Source: Oscillibacter valericigenes
GTDB lineage: Bacteria > Bacillota > Clostridia > Oscillospirales > Oscillospiraceae
Direction: 5' to 3'
Length of the DNA stretch: 64,000 nt
Assembly: GCF_016902445.1 (NCBI RefSeq)
Contig: NZ_JACSNX010000011.1
Location: 1 to 64,000 of the forward strand
The notes under the pieces were generated by a model that had not been told where the DNA came from, did no database searches, and saw only the letters and a program-made list of their open reading frames with translations. Position numbers and translations under genes: made by a program. Within the stretch, counting starts at the first letter, position 1. Each line of letters starts with the position of its first letter. This document shows, in pieces, positions 7,433 through 15,902 of this stretch.

Positions 7433-8932
7433 TCACCCCAGCGTCTGTTTCATCTGTGGCTCGTCCGGTTTGGGTGTGTCCTTTTGGTGTAGCCCGGCTG
7501 CCGCACCGACGGCTCCGGCGGCCAGGCCGATGACAGCGCCCAGATTCTGCGCGGCCTCACGAGCCTCCATCTGCCGGCGGCGATCCTCCGGGTCATCACT
7601 GGAGTCCTCCAGCAGACTCATTCCCGCAGCCACAGATGCCGCACCAATTCCCACAGCACCAGGATGATGGTGGGGATGTACATCTTCCATCTGATAGAGT
7701 TGGCGGACTCTCGCAGCGTGTCCTCTGCCCTGGAAAGACGCGAGGAGTATGTTTCGCTGATCTTCCCAGCCTGTGATTGGAATTCCTTCAGCAGCTTCTC
7801 GCTCTCCCGCTGGCTGGCGGCGCGGGTCTCCTGCATTTCTTCCTGCATCCACTGCAGGTTCTCTCTGCTGGTCTCCAGCAGTGCCTGCACGGTCTTCTGG
7901 ATCTGCTGCACCGCTTCGGTGTGTGCTGCCGTGAGATTGCCGGCTTGTCCTGCCAGCAGTGTGTTCATCTCCTGCGTTGTGGGGAGACGCTCCAGTGTCT
8001 CCTGGGCCTTGAGGATGGAGTTCCCCGTCAGCTCCATGGCCTGGGTCAGACCCATCCAGTTGGCCTCCGTCAGTGTAACGGCTTTTTGTATATTGGATGC
8101 CTTGTTCAAATTCGCCTGGAGCGCGCTTTGCTGCATGGCCAGCAGCTCGTCCATGGGCGAAGCGTGTTTCTCGAATGCGGAACTCATCTTCCATCGCTCC
8201 TTTCAGATATTTCGTATCATGGAGTTTGTAATCCCAGCAGCGGTAGCCGTCGGGGGTGGTGTAGGTGATGTTCTTGCGGTTTGCTGTCCAGAGAACCGTG
8301 TAGCCCTCGCTCTCCATCAGTTCCAGGAACTGCTCCCGGGAGACGGCGTACTTCATGGCCTCGTTGATCTGCATGGCAAGCCGCACCTTCCAGCTCTGCC
8401 CTCTGGCAGCGATCCGGTACTCCGCCTGGGTGGGGCGGGAGACCATCTGCTGACGCTTTGGCTGGCAGACGGACAGACCATACCGCATGCACAGCGTGTC
8501 TGAGACTTGGCGGAGCTGCGTCAGGTCCGTCTTTTCAAAGTGGAGCTTCCTGCCGGTCTGGAAGCTGACGGAGTTGACGATGAAGTGGGAGTGGATGTGC
8601 TCGCGGTCCGTGTGGGTGGCCACGATGACCTCGTAGTCCTTCCACTGCTGTGCCAGCTCCAGTGCAATCTGGTGCGCCAGCTCCGGTGTGACCGGTTCCT
8701 CCGGATGGAAGGACTGGACGAAGTGATAGTACATGCGGCCGTTGTCCTTTCCGTATTGCAGCTTGGTGCTGATGAACTCGGTGCAGCAGGAGTTTGCCTG
8801 ACAGTTCACGCCGGTCACCAGATGGCGGCCCTGATAAGCGGTCTTTTCCTCCTTCATCACGTATTGGAGCACCGCACTCATGCCGCCGCAGGTCTGACCA
8901 CGGGGACGGTTGACAGCTGTGACGATGGCCAT
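7433..8932 (-). CDS. MOBP-type relaxase (mobilization protein) of element A
   Basis: The relaxase domain occupies the first ~250 of 499 residues, with the metal-binding motif HTDREHIHSHF at 107-117. Relaxases nick oriT and lead single-stranded DNA into a helper's transfer channel. From about residue 248 this frame overlaps a separate gene at 7618-8187. There the relaxase frame reads as a Gly/Arg/His-rich tail not conserved with element B, so its tail may be unselected. The last 62 codons could also be started separately from an ATG at 7621 that overlaps the embedded gene's stop (ATGA). MobC ends 3 bp upstream. Confidence 0.88.
   Translation of the reverse strand: MAIVTAVNRPRGQTCGGMSAVLQYVMKEEKTAYQGRHLVTGVNCQANSCCTEFISTKLQYGKDNGRMYYHFVQSFHPEEPVTPELAHQIALELAQQWKDYEVIVATHTDREHIHSHFIVNSVSFQTGRKLHFEKTDLTQLRQVSDTLCMRYGLSVCQPKRQQMVSRPTQAEYRIAARGQSWKVRLAMQINEAMKYAVSREQFLELMESEGYTVLWTANRKNITYTTPDGYRCWDYKLHDTKYLKGAMEDEFRIRETRFAHGRAAGHAAKRAPGEFEQGIQYTKSRYTDGGQLDGSDPGHGADGELHPQGPGDTGASPHNAGDEHTAGRTSRQSHGSTHRSGAADPEDRAGTAGDQQREPAVDAGRNAGDPRRQPAGEREAAEGIPITGWEDQRNILLASFQGRGHAARVRQLYQMEDVHPHHHPGAVGIGAASVAAGMSLLEDSSDDPEDRRRQMEAREAAQNLGAVIGLAAGAVGAAAGLHQKDTPKPDEPQMKQTLG
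7618..8187 (-). CDS. Coiled-coil protein with C-terminal membrane anchor, embedded in the relaxase gene
   Basis: The 189-residue protein is read in a different frame inside the relaxase gene. Its ATG has AAAGGAG 9 nt upstream. It looks like true protein: a long amphipathic coiled-coil region (about residues 10-165, many Gln/Glu/Ala) and a C-terminal membrane segment (MYIPTIILVLWELVRHLW). Element B has the equivalent gene at the same offset inside its relaxase with the same architecture but little sequence identity. The layout recalls RSF1010, where membrane-associated MobB is encoded inside mobA in another frame. A role in presenting the relaxosome to the membrane is inferred. Confidence 0.8.
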   Translation of the reverse strand: MSSAFEKHASPMDELLAMQQSALQANLNKASNIQKAVTLTEANWMGLTQAMELTGNSILKAQETLERLPTTQEMNTLLAGQAGNLTAAHTEAVQQIQKTVQALLETSRENLQWMQEEMQETRAASQRESEKLLKEFQSQAGKISETYSSRLSRAEDTLRESANSIRWKMYIPTIILVLWELVRHLWLRE

Positions 8933-8935
8933 GTG

Positions 8936-9262
8936 TCACACCGTCCTCTCCAACAGCGTCTTGAGAGATCGCTGGATGTCGGCGTAGAGGGCACAGGCCT
9001 CCTGGACATTCACGGCGGTGATTCGTCCCATGTTGGCTAGGGTGGTGAGCTGGTTGAGGTTGTTGCCCTGGGCCTTCAGGGCTTTTGTGAATTCCGTCAG
9101 CGCGTCGATCCGGATGATCTCCTTGCCGACAGCGCAGTCGGTCAGGTATTTGGTAAGGCTTACACCGCACGCTTCCGCCTTGCGGTGGATGCGCTGAGAG
9201 TCCGCCTCGGTCACGTAAAACGTCAGAGGAACGGATTTCGTTCGATTGGGTTTCTTGCTCAC
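8936..9262 (-). CDS. mobC: MobC-like relaxosome accessory protein of element A
   Basis: This 108-residue protein starts at a GTG at 9262 with AGGAGG 7 nt upstream. The N-terminus (VPLTFYVTEADSQRIHRKAEACGVSLTKYL) is typical of ribbon-helix-helix DNA-binding domains. GNNLNQLTTLANMG is the hallmark of the MobC family. MobC proteins bind oriT and assist the relaxase. The relaxase start follows after 3 bp. Confidence 0.85.
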   Translation of the reverse strand: MSKKPNRTKSVPLTFYVTEADSQRIHRKAEACGVSLTKYLTDCAVGKEIIRIDALTEFTKALKAQGNNLNQLTTLANMGRITAVNVQEACALYADIQRSLKTLLERTV

Positions 9263-9612
9263 AGGGTTACCTCCTGTCTCAAATCTTTTCGTCTCCCTCG
9301 GAGAGCTGGGGAATTTTCAAAGGGGGACTGGTCCCCTTTGAAGTTGCGCTGCCGGAGGCGGTTTTCTGCACTTCCTCAGAAGTATGCGCAACTTGGAGTG
9401 GGTGCAGGGCTTCTGCCCGCAAGGAGATGCCGAAGGCTGTACGCGGCCGCCTGTGGGCGGGCGTGAACAGCCAAAGGCGATGCTTGCTCTCCGCCGATCC
9501 TCCCGTTGCAAGGCAGCGGGCGGCGGAGACCCGTCCCCCACATCTCCCGCGTTTTCCGGCGGTTTGAGGGCCAACAGCGGCCCTTCCGCCGGGGACGGGG
9601 AACGGAGTCCCG
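9263..9612. other. Non-coding region between mobC and repA, candidate oriT region of element A
   Basis: No gene is apparent. Several inverted repeats are visible: 9318-9340 (CAAAGGGG arms), a nested GC-rich hairpin at about 9557-9593, and smaller ones near 9594-9640. oriT commonly lies next to mobC, and the matching position in element B (23959-24109) is also non-coding and hairpin-rich. I cannot identify a nic site. The hairpins nearest repA may instead terminate the leftward repA transcript. Confidence 0.35.
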
Positions 9613-10680
9613 TCAGGCGGGAAAGCCCCTCAGAGGGGCCGCAGCGGCCGCCACAGGGTCGATGGTGACGCTCTTCACGGCAGCGGGATCATCGACACCA
9701 TCGGCCCTCCGCAGGCAGATGAGCCGCTCTCCGTTGCTCTTGCGGAAGGACACGGTAATACCGCTGCGCCTTAGGGCGTCAACGCTTTTGCGGATCTGGT
9801 GAGAGAAGCTGTTGGGCGTCAGGCCCTCCGCACCGGCAGGGTCGATCTTTTCCAGCAGCACCTTGGCAGGGGCGCAGATCTCCTGCTGCTCCCGCAGCAG
9901 CGGGGAGAGGAGCGCCAGGATGCGCCCGTGCGGTTCGCCGGCCTGTTCGCAGTCGTCCGAGAGCAGATCCCAGATGTGAGTGTCGCTGTTGAACTCCAGA
10001 GACAGCTCCCGGTAGGCGATGTCTCTGCCCGTGCAGTAGAGGGTGGCGGTGTTCTCCCGCCGCTTGCTCTTGCGGAGTACGAAGTTGGAGTCCGTGGCAC
10101 CGCTGAGGCCCGTGGTGCCGGAGATCATGTTCATGGGATCGTCGTCGCCCAGCTTGCGCAGGTGATGGACCAGCAGCACGGCGATGCGGTGCCGGTCCGC
10201 CAGACCCTTGAGCACGCCGATGTCCCGGTAGTCGTTGGCGTAGGGGCTCACGTCATTGCTCACGGTGCGGATGCGCTGCAGCGTGTCGATGACCACGAGC
10301 CCGGTGGCCGGATGCTCCTTGAGGAACTGCTCGATCTGTTCCACCAGCCCGCTGTGGAGCTGCTCCGCCATGACGGCGAAGTACAGCGTGGGCGGCGCGT
10401 CCTCGGTGAGATCGAAGAGCCGGCTCTGGATGCGCTGGAAGCTGTCCTCCAGACAGAGGTAGAGGACCTCGCACGGGTGCGTGGGAAAGTTCCAGAGGGG
10501 TTCGCCCCGCGCCACCCGGAGACACAGCCACAGCGCCAGCCAGGACTTGCCGATCTTCGGCGCGCCGGCCAACAGGTGCAGTCCCTGGGGCAGCAGATCC
10601 TCCACAAGGAAGGTGAGCGGCTCGTAGGCGATGGTCTGCAGGGTGTCGGCATCAATGGTGTTGAGTTTTTTCGTTGGCAT
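9613..10680 (-). CDS. RepA-like AAA/RecA-fold replicative helicase of element A
   Basis: The 355-residue protein starts at the ATG at 10680 (MPTKKLNTIDADTL) with AGGAGG 6 nt upstream. Walker A is GAPKIGKS (39-46), Walker B is LVVIDTL (about 128-134), followed by LLVHHLRK and a SGTTGLSGATDSNFVLRK segment typical of RepA/AAA_25 hexameric helicases. A C-terminal region of helices (about 240-355) may be a winged helix. Such proteins unwind DNA for plasmid replication, so the excised circle may replicate. The gene has a roughly 360-nt leader with a candidate antisense RNA across it. Confidence 0.82.
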   Translation of the reverse strand: MPTKKLNTIDADTLQTIAYEPLTFLVEDLLPQGLHLLAGAPKIGKSWLALWLCLRVARGEPLWNFPTHPCEVLYLCLEDSFQRIQSRLFDLTEDAPPTLYFAVMAEQLHSGLVEQIEQFLKEHPATGLVVIDTLQRIRTVSNDVSPYANDYRDIGVLKGLADRHRIAVLLVHHLRKLGDDDPMNMISGTTGLSGATDSNFVLRKSKRRENTATLYCTGRDIAYRELSLEFNSDTHIWDLLSDDCEQAGEPHGRILALLSPLLREQQEICAPAKVLLEKIDPAGAEGLTPNSFSHQIRKSVDALRRSGITVSFRKSNGERLICLRRADGVDDPAAVKSVTIDPVAAAAAPLRGFPA

Positions 10681-10756
10681 GAGAACCTCCTGATGGTTTT
10701 TGAAATTCAGAGGAAGAAAATCTTGCGTTTCGGCAGGCTCTCTGTTAGACTGAACA

Positions 10757-10828
10757 CAGATGGGAGCTGTGTTTTTCGAAACGCGGCGTGCCGCCAGACT
10801 GTTGCAGCAGTTTGGCGGTTTTCCTTTT
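10757..10828 (+). ncRNA. Candidate antisense RNA across the repA leader (element A)
   Basis: Promoter-like TTGCGT (10723-10728), a 16-bp spacer and TTAGAC (10745-10750) are followed about 40 bp on by an 11-bp hairpin (10791-10801 with 10808-10818) and a T-rich tail. This would give a transcript of about 70 nt, antisense to the repA leader. Element B has the same promoter, spacing, loop (TTGCAG) and tail, and the one stem difference keeps pairing as G-U. This is the layout of counter-transcribed RNAs that set plasmid copy number. Confidence 0.5.
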
Positions 10829-11003
10829 GCTGCGGCGGATGATCGTCTCTCACCTCCTTGTGATCTGGATGCCCCGCACCGGCGCGCTCCCTGCTCCATC
10901 GGTACGCTCGTTCGCTGTCGCACAGCCAGCGAAGTCCCGGCGATACTGCCCCTGGAGCATGTGCCCTCCGGCGGTGGGGATGCGGTTGTCAAGGTGCAGG
11001 GGG

Positions 11004-11076
11004 TTGCGTACCAAATCAATGCGTGATATACTGATCGGGTACAAGACCAGTATAACAGATACGCAAACCGTTGCAA
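11004..11076. promoter_or_regulatory. Face-to-face promoters for repA and the DUF6076 gene (element A)
   Basis: Rightward: TTGCGT (11004-11009), 17 bp, TATACT (11027-11032). Leftward: TTGCAA (11071-11076), 16 bp, TATACT read on the minus strand (AGTATA at 11049-11054). The two -10 boxes form the ends of a 28-bp inverted repeat with TCGGGTA inside. Element B keeps all spacings. The two start points would lie within a few bases of each other, so use of one promoter should hinder the other. Confidence 0.6.
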
Positions 11077-11163
11077 GGCCTGGGGACACGGTTTTGCACC
11101 CATGAGAGAAATTCGGGTAAAGGATTTAAACTCTATCGGGTACAGAAGGGGGCGCGGCAGACC

Positions 11164-12258
11164 ATGTATTACATGAATCAGGACGCGGTGGATTACTTTC
11201 GGGTGGATTTCACACCGGGTGAGAGCATCGTGGGCGGGAAGCACTATCCCCTGGGGACCTTTGCCGTGGAGATGATGGAGTGCGGGTGGAACAGAGCTGC
11301 GGAGATCCGTCAGCCGCTGAAGCGGTTTCAGGAGGAGTTCCAGGTATTCCTGGCGGCCAGAGATGTGTCCAGCGCGGCCGCGGCGTTCCATGCCATGCGG
11401 GAGCTGTGGCAGGTGTTGGGGAAGCTGCCGGTGTACAACAAGCTGATGGTGGAGGGCCACCGGCTGCCCGGCCTGATCCCCTATCTGCGCGGGCACCAGG
11501 ACCTGCTGGACGAGATGCTGACGCCGGGGACGCCCCGCAACGAGGGATACATCCGGTGGAAGGGGAAGCTGGAGCATCTGGAGGACGAGCTGCAGTCCTT
11601 TGTCAAAAACACGCAGTGGATGCTGGACGAGTTCTTTCAGGAACTGCCGTCCAGAAGGCGGCAGGACTATATCCGGGCCTATGCCCGATACCGGGATGTG
11701 ATCGAGGACGCAATGCAGGCAAAGCAGGACGTGGAGGATGAGGGAGAGGAGTGGGAGGATCGAACCGTGGATCTGGACACGATCTCCTTTACGTTTCCCG
11801 TGAACATCTCGCTGGTTCCCGTTCTGGACCCGAAGACCCGCCGGCCGACGCTGGCGGAGCAGATGACCTTTGAGAGCCTCCCGGGCTTTTTGTACATGGA
11901 CCTGTACAAGGGGATGGCCGCCGGAAATCTACCCCGGCGCTGCGCTCACTGCCGCCGGTGGTTCCTGGCGATGGGCGGATATGATACCCGCTACTGCAAC
12001 CGGGTGGTGCCGGGCACCAACGGAAAGACCTGCCGGAAGGTGGGCGCCCATGAGCGGGAGAAGGAGAAGCAGAAGACGGAGACGGCGGCCCGGGAGTACA
12101 ACCGGACCTATAACCGCTTGAAGGCACGGAAGCGGCGAGGCCGGATCACCGTAGACGAGTGGAACCGGCAGGTGGCACAGGCCCAGGAGCTGAAGGACGC
12201 GTTCACGGCCCGGAAGATGACCAAGGAAGCGTATGTGAAAAAACTCAATGAGCTGTGA
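11164..12258 (+). CDS. DUF6076 family protein (element A)
   Basis: This 364-residue protein is translated from the ATG at 11164 (MYYMNQDAVDYFRVDFTP); conservation with element B begins exactly there. The first ~250 residues are helical and acidic. The C-terminal part has a zinc-finger-like set (RCAHCRRWF, then YC and TCRK) followed by a Lys/Arg-rich helical tail. The family is common in clostridial mobile elements and has no established function. The zinc finger, basic tail and promoter shared face-to-face with repA suggest a DNA-binding regulator of the element; that is inference. A stem-loop follows the stop at about 12264-12295. Confidence 0.72.
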   Translation: MYYMNQDAVDYFRVDFTPGESIVGGKHYPLGTFAVEMMECGWNRAAEIRQPLKRFQEEFQVFLAARDVSSAAAAFHAMRELWQVLGKLPVYNKLMVEGHRLPGLIPYLRGHQDLLDEMLTPGTPRNEGYIRWKGKLEHLEDELQSFVKNTQWMLDEFFQELPSRRRQDYIRAYARYRDVIEDAMQAKQDVEDEGEEWEDRTVDLDTISFTFPVNISLVPVLDPKTRRPTLAEQMTFESLPGFLYMDLYKGMAAGNLPRRCAHCRRWFLAMGGYDTRYCNRVVPGTNGKTCRKVGAHEREKEKQKTETAAREYNRTYNRLKARKRRGRITVDEWNRQVAQAQELKDAFTARKMTKEAYVKKLNEL

Positions 12259-12329
12259 GAAAGCAGGAGGCCTGTCCCGAGAGGGACAGGCTTCCTGTGC
12301 TGTGTGGTAGTTTATTTTGTCGGCAAGTT

Positions 12330-12632
12330 TTACGAAACGGAACAGGCATCTGTCTCAGCTTCTTCGGCTGATGACAGATGCCTGTTTTCTTGGTAATGAT
12401 TCAATTCGCCGGCCAATTCCCATGCCAGACGGAATCCGCAGAGAAAGCTGTCCAGGGACCGCTCTTCGATGATGTGGTTCTGGGTGTCGATGATCTGCAA
12501 CACCAGTTTCCTCTCTGGCTTTTCCAACCGCTCGATCAGCTGGCGGTGGCAGGTCTCGACTTCCTGTTCGTACTCCGCCAAGGGCAGAGGGGTGTAGAAT
12601 CGGTCGTACAGTGATCTCAGGGTCTCGTTCAT
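12330..12632 (-). CDS. DUF6809-like small protein
   Basis: This 100-residue protein is translated from the ATG at 12632 with AAGGAGG 8 nt upstream. It is all-helical and acidic, with the pattern LYDRFYTPLPLAEYEQEV and LEKPERKLVLQIID, which I recognise from DUF6809 proteins of clostridial elements. No function is known. It has no counterpart in element B at the same position. Confidence 0.7.
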   Translation of the reverse strand: MNETLRSLYDRFYTPLPLAEYEQEVETCHRQLIERLEKPERKLVLQIIDTQNHIIEERSLDSFLCGFRLAWELAGELNHYQENRHLSSAEEAETDACSVS

Positions 12633-13158
12633 GTGTCTCGCCTCCTTGCAGCAAGACACCATACCACAGGCCGAGAAAAATAGCTACTGCTTTTTCGTCC
12701 ATACCTTATCCAAAGTTGAAAAGGTTACTTACAAATGAGGAATGTGATGTAACACCTGTGAAATGATATCAGCATGTAAGCAATCACCAGAGCTTTATAC
12801 ATAAATTGGATTGGGAGGGGATCGTTCTCTATGGGTGACAGTCTGCAATATGTGGTTTGATAAAGCAGTTCAAGATCTGTGTGGTGAGAAGATTCTGGTG
12901 GACTACTGAAGGAATCACTGGCAGGCGACAATTATTCGACTACTATCCAAGAAAGTCCCGGAGAAATTGCAACACAATTCCTCCGGGACTTTGCCGTCAT
13001 TTTTTGCAAAGCTGGCTAAAGCCAACAGAAGCCTGCATCAAGGGGATGAACAGAGCCGGAGATTCTTTCTGCCAGCCCTGTTTCGGCCTATTTGCATTCT
13101 TATGGCTTGGCGGATTGTGACACATACTGCCCTGCATTCCGAATTCGGCCAGACCGCA
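12633..13158. other. Intergenic stretch with a degenerate att arm
   Basis: No convincing gene. It holds the degenerate arm at 12927-12992 and otherwise featureless sequence. The change from mobile-element backbone to cargo genes occurs here. Confidence 0.5.
12927..12992. repeat. Degenerate element arm: 11-bp repeats plus hairpin
   Basis: GACAATTATTC and GACTACTATCC (12927-12948) are followed by a hairpin of the type AAAGTCCCGGAG...CTCCGGGACTTT (12952-12992) with TTGCAACACAAT in the loop region. This is the same order as in the arms at 19297-19362 and 35538-35606, but no tRNA fragment follows. It looks like a decayed right end. Confidence 0.55.
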
Positions 13159-14616
13159 TTATGAATTCAGCAGTTCCTGGGCAATAGGATCGTTGACATC
13201 CATCACTACGACCCGGCGGTTTTTGGCTCCCTCGCTCTCTACGAATTTGCCGTTGGCGTCCCGGTCCTGACCCCGGACGAAGGGATCAGCTTCAAACCCC
13301 AGACCGATGGTCAGCAGCTGATCCTCCGGCACTCCGAAGGCGCTGACCAGCAGTCCTTTCACTGCTGCGGCCCGCCGGTTGGACAGCTCCACACGGGCCT
13401 GCTGACTGCCGTCGGTAGCCGTGGTGCCCGCCAACAAGATTTTGTGGTCAGGATGGGCCAGAATCACCTCGGCTACCGGCTTCAGAGCTTCCTTGGCGGC
13501 TTCTTCATTGATAAAGGCGTCGCTCTCTGCCTTAAACATCACCTGGGTGGAGTTGAGCTCAAAGGGCGTCTCAAAAACCAGGGGTTCTTGCTCTACGGTG
13601 GCCGTTCCAGACTCGGCCGTCGGTTCCTCCGGACCATGGATCCTGAGCGTGTACTGAATGCTGTCTCCCTTGTCCGCCCAAATGTAAATGTAATAGGTGG
13701 TGTTGGGCGGCAGTTCCAAGCTGAGCGTGGCTGCCTTTCCGTCCTGCGCTGCCTGAAGCGGAGCGCCATAGGGGTCGTGCATAGTACTTCCATATACATC
13801 ATAGACCCGCAGATCGAGGTTCCCTGTCCCGGGCGTTATGTTGACAGTAGTGATCTCATAGGTGGCATTTTCCACCGAGTTGGTGGTAAAGGCGAACCAC
13901 TGGCCCAGGTTGTTGCTCACTTTGCCGGAAAGTTGGGCCTCCAGGGGGATCATGCCGCCGTCATCCTGGTTGGTGCCGGCGGAGATCTCCTGCCCGGCCA
14001 CGGCTCCCACAGCCTCGGATACACTTCCGGCGGTGGAATATCCGGTTTTCTGCTCTTCCGGGTCCCGAATAATCAGGGAGTATTCGATGCTGTCTTCCTT
14101 CTCCGACCAGATATAGATGTAATAGGTCGTATCGGGGGGCAGCTCCAGGCTGAGGGTGGATGCCCGCCCCACCTGGGTCGCCTGCAGCGGAGAACCATAG
14201 GGGTCATGGATCGTTTTCCCATATGCGTCATAGACCCGCAGGTCAAGGTTTCCAGTGCCCAGGGTCTTGTTGACCGCCGTGATCTTATACGTCGCATTTT
14301 CTGCCGAACCGGTGGTGAAAGCGTACCACAGGCCGCCTTCCTGTGTGGCTTTTCCGGTCAGCCGGGTGTTCAGAGGCAGCAGGACCGCGTCATTTTGGTT
14401 GGTCCCGCCCCGGAGGGTTTCGCCCTGTTCCGCCGTTTCTTCCAAGCCGTCTGACACCACGGTCAGCGAGCCGTTGTCCGGCTGCTTGGCAGAGTCGGCT
14501 TCCTCGGTCTGAAGGGTTTCTTCCTGAGCTGGTTCATCCGATGCATCCTTTCCGCCGCAGCCGGTCAGCGTAAAGACGAGCATCCATGCAAGAATCCATG
14601 CAGCAATCTGTTTCAT
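13159..14616 (-). CDS. Lipoprotein with two PPC-like domains and a C-terminal OmpA domain
   Basis: The start used is the ATG at 14616, 8 nt after an AAGGGGG site, giving a clean lipoprotein signal (MKQIAAWILAWMLVFTLTGC, lipobox LTGC). An upstream in-frame ATG at 14640 overlaps the previous stop and is possible. Two repeats of about 110 residues (pattern LSGK..WYAFTT...ENATYKIT...LDLRVYD..G...DPYG...LSLELPPDTTYYIYIW) resemble pre-peptidase C-terminal beta domains. The last ~130 residues are an OmpA/MotB-type peptidoglycan-binding domain (LSNRRAAAVKGLL, GAKNRRVVVMD). It probably links the lipid anchor and the wall. It follows a paralogue with which it forms an operon. Confidence 0.85.
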   Translation of the reverse strand: MKQIAAWILAWMLVFTLTGCGGKDASDEPAQEETLQTEEADSAKQPDNGSLTVVSDGLEETAEQGETLRGGTNQNDAVLLPLNTRLTGKATQEGGLWYAFTTGSAENATYKITAVNKTLGTGNLDLRVYDAYGKTIHDPYGSPLQATQVGRASTLSLELPPDTTYYIYIWSEKEDSIEYSLIIRDPEEQKTGYSTAGSVSEAVGAVAGQEISAGTNQDDGGMIPLEAQLSGKVSNNLGQWFAFTTNSVENATYEITTVNITPGTGNLDLRVYDVYGSTMHDPYGAPLQAAQDGKAATLSLELPPNTTYYIYIWADKGDSIQYTLRIHGPEEPTAESGTATVEQEPLVFETPFELNSTQVMFKAESDAFINEEAAKEALKPVAEVILAHPDHKILLAGTTATDGSQQARVELSNRRAAAVKGLLVSAFGVPEDQLLTIGLGFEADPFVRGQDRDANGKFVESEGAKNRRVVVMDVNDPIAQELLNS

Positions 14617-14636
14617 CATCATTTCCCCCTTCCTGC

Positions 14637-15602
14637 TCATCCCTGGGTCGCCGGATCATCCGGCGCCTGGATGTTCAGAGTGTATTCGATCGTATCTCCC
14701 TTGTCGGCCCAGATACGAATGTAATAGGTGGTTTCGGGCGGCAGGTCCAGACTGAGTGTGGCCGCCTGGCCCTTCTGTGCCGCCTGCAGCGGAGAGCCGT
14801 AGGGATCGTGGAGCGTGTCCCCGTATACATCATAGACCCGCAGATCGAGGTCGCCTGTGCCTCTGGTCATGTTTACCGTAGTTAGATTGTAGGTAGCATT
14901 CTCCGCGGAATTTGTGGAGAAGGCATACCATTGCGCCTTGTCCCGGCTCACTTTGCCCTCCAGCTTGGCATTCAAGGGGATGAGCTGGGCGTCGTCCTGA
15001 TTGGTAGCGGCCTGGATTTCCAGACCGTCTGCCGGTTCCGGTCCGGGCTGCGCCGTGTTGTTCTCCGGAAGCTGTCCCTCCGGACTTCGAACAGTCAGGA
15101 CATAGTCAATGACGTCACCCTTGTCAGCCCAGATTTTGATGTAATAGGTGGTTTCGGGCGGCAGGTCCAGGCTGAGTGTGGCCGCTCTTCCGCTCTGTCC
15201 TGCCTTTAACGGGGAGCCATAGGGGTCATGGATCGTCTCGCCAGACTCGTCATAAACCCGCAGGCACAGGTCGCTGGTCTCCGGTGTCTGATTGACCGCC
15301 GTGATCTTGTATGTGGCGTTCTCTGTTGTATCCGTGGTAAATGCGTACCACCGGCTCTCATCTTGGCCGGTTTTACCTGCCAGCTTGGTGTCCAGCGGTA
15401 CAGCTTCCGCACTCTCCTGGTCGATCCCTCCCTGGAGCGCGATGGGCTGCAGGTCCCCAGCGGAGGCGTCATCGTCCTCTTGACTGCTGTTGCCCTGCGA
15501 TTGCGCCGACTGGAGCGCTCCCTCCTCTGTGCCCCCGCCGCAGGCGGCCAAGGTGAGCAGCATACAGGCGGTCAATAAAAACAAGGTCAGCTTTCTAATC
15601 AT
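14637..15602 (-). CDS. Lipoprotein with two PPC-like domains
   Basis: This 321-residue protein has the signal MIRKLTLFLLTACMLLTLAAC (lipobox LAAC), then two copies of the same beta domain as the next gene (ENATYKIT..., LSLDLPPETTYYI.IWADKGD). It lacks the OmpA domain. Its stop overlaps or abuts the start region of the OmpA-type gene, so they are translationally linked. The strong internal similarity of four domains over two genes points to recent duplication. The ligand is unknown. Confidence 0.82.
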   Translation of the reverse strand: MIRKLTLFLLTACMLLTLAACGGGTEEGALQSAQSQGNSSQEDDDASAGDLQPIALQGGIDQESAEAVPLDTKLAGKTGQDESRWYAFTTDTTENATYKITAVNQTPETSDLCLRVYDESGETIHDPYGSPLKAGQSGRAATLSLDLPPETTYYIKIWADKGDVIDYVLTVRSPEGQLPENNTAQPGPEPADGLEIQAATNQDDAQLIPLNAKLEGKVSRDKAQWYAFSTNSAENATYNLTTVNMTRGTGDLDLRVYDVYGDTLHDPYGSPLQAAQKGQAATLSLDLPPETTYYIRIWADKGDTIEYTLNIQAPDDPATQG

Positions 15603-15902
15603 GAAAAATCATCTTCCTCTCCTAATTCATGAAATTTCTTTGCGATCTCGGGGCGATTTCACTTTCTTACAGCATGCATATTTCCTGTCTCCAATATTGC
15701 CCATCTAGCAGGGAGCACAGGATCGAGGGTTCCACCAAGATGCTGCCTTCTTTTGAACACACAGTTCACGCCTTGGGCGGACAGCAATATGGCTGCGTCC
15801 AAGCGGCATAGGGTAAAGCAGGTGTTTGCTTCGCTTTGTATGTTCCCCTCAATCCGTGTTTCTTTTGATCAGGCAGCTTTTCGTCAGCGTTACTGCGCCC
15901 GC
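15603..15902. other. Intergenic, upstream of the PPC lipoprotein operon
   Basis: About 300 bp, with no gene I can support. It must contain the leftward promoter of the PPC operon and the end of the sigma-factor transcript. No clear hairpin or promoter stands out. Confidence 0.4.

Noticed and set aside
10681-11577. About 300 additional N-terminal residues for RepA of element A
   Set aside because: Similarity to element B starts at MPTKKLNTID after AGGAGG; the upstream part is antisense to the DUF6076 gene and to the predicted regulatory region.
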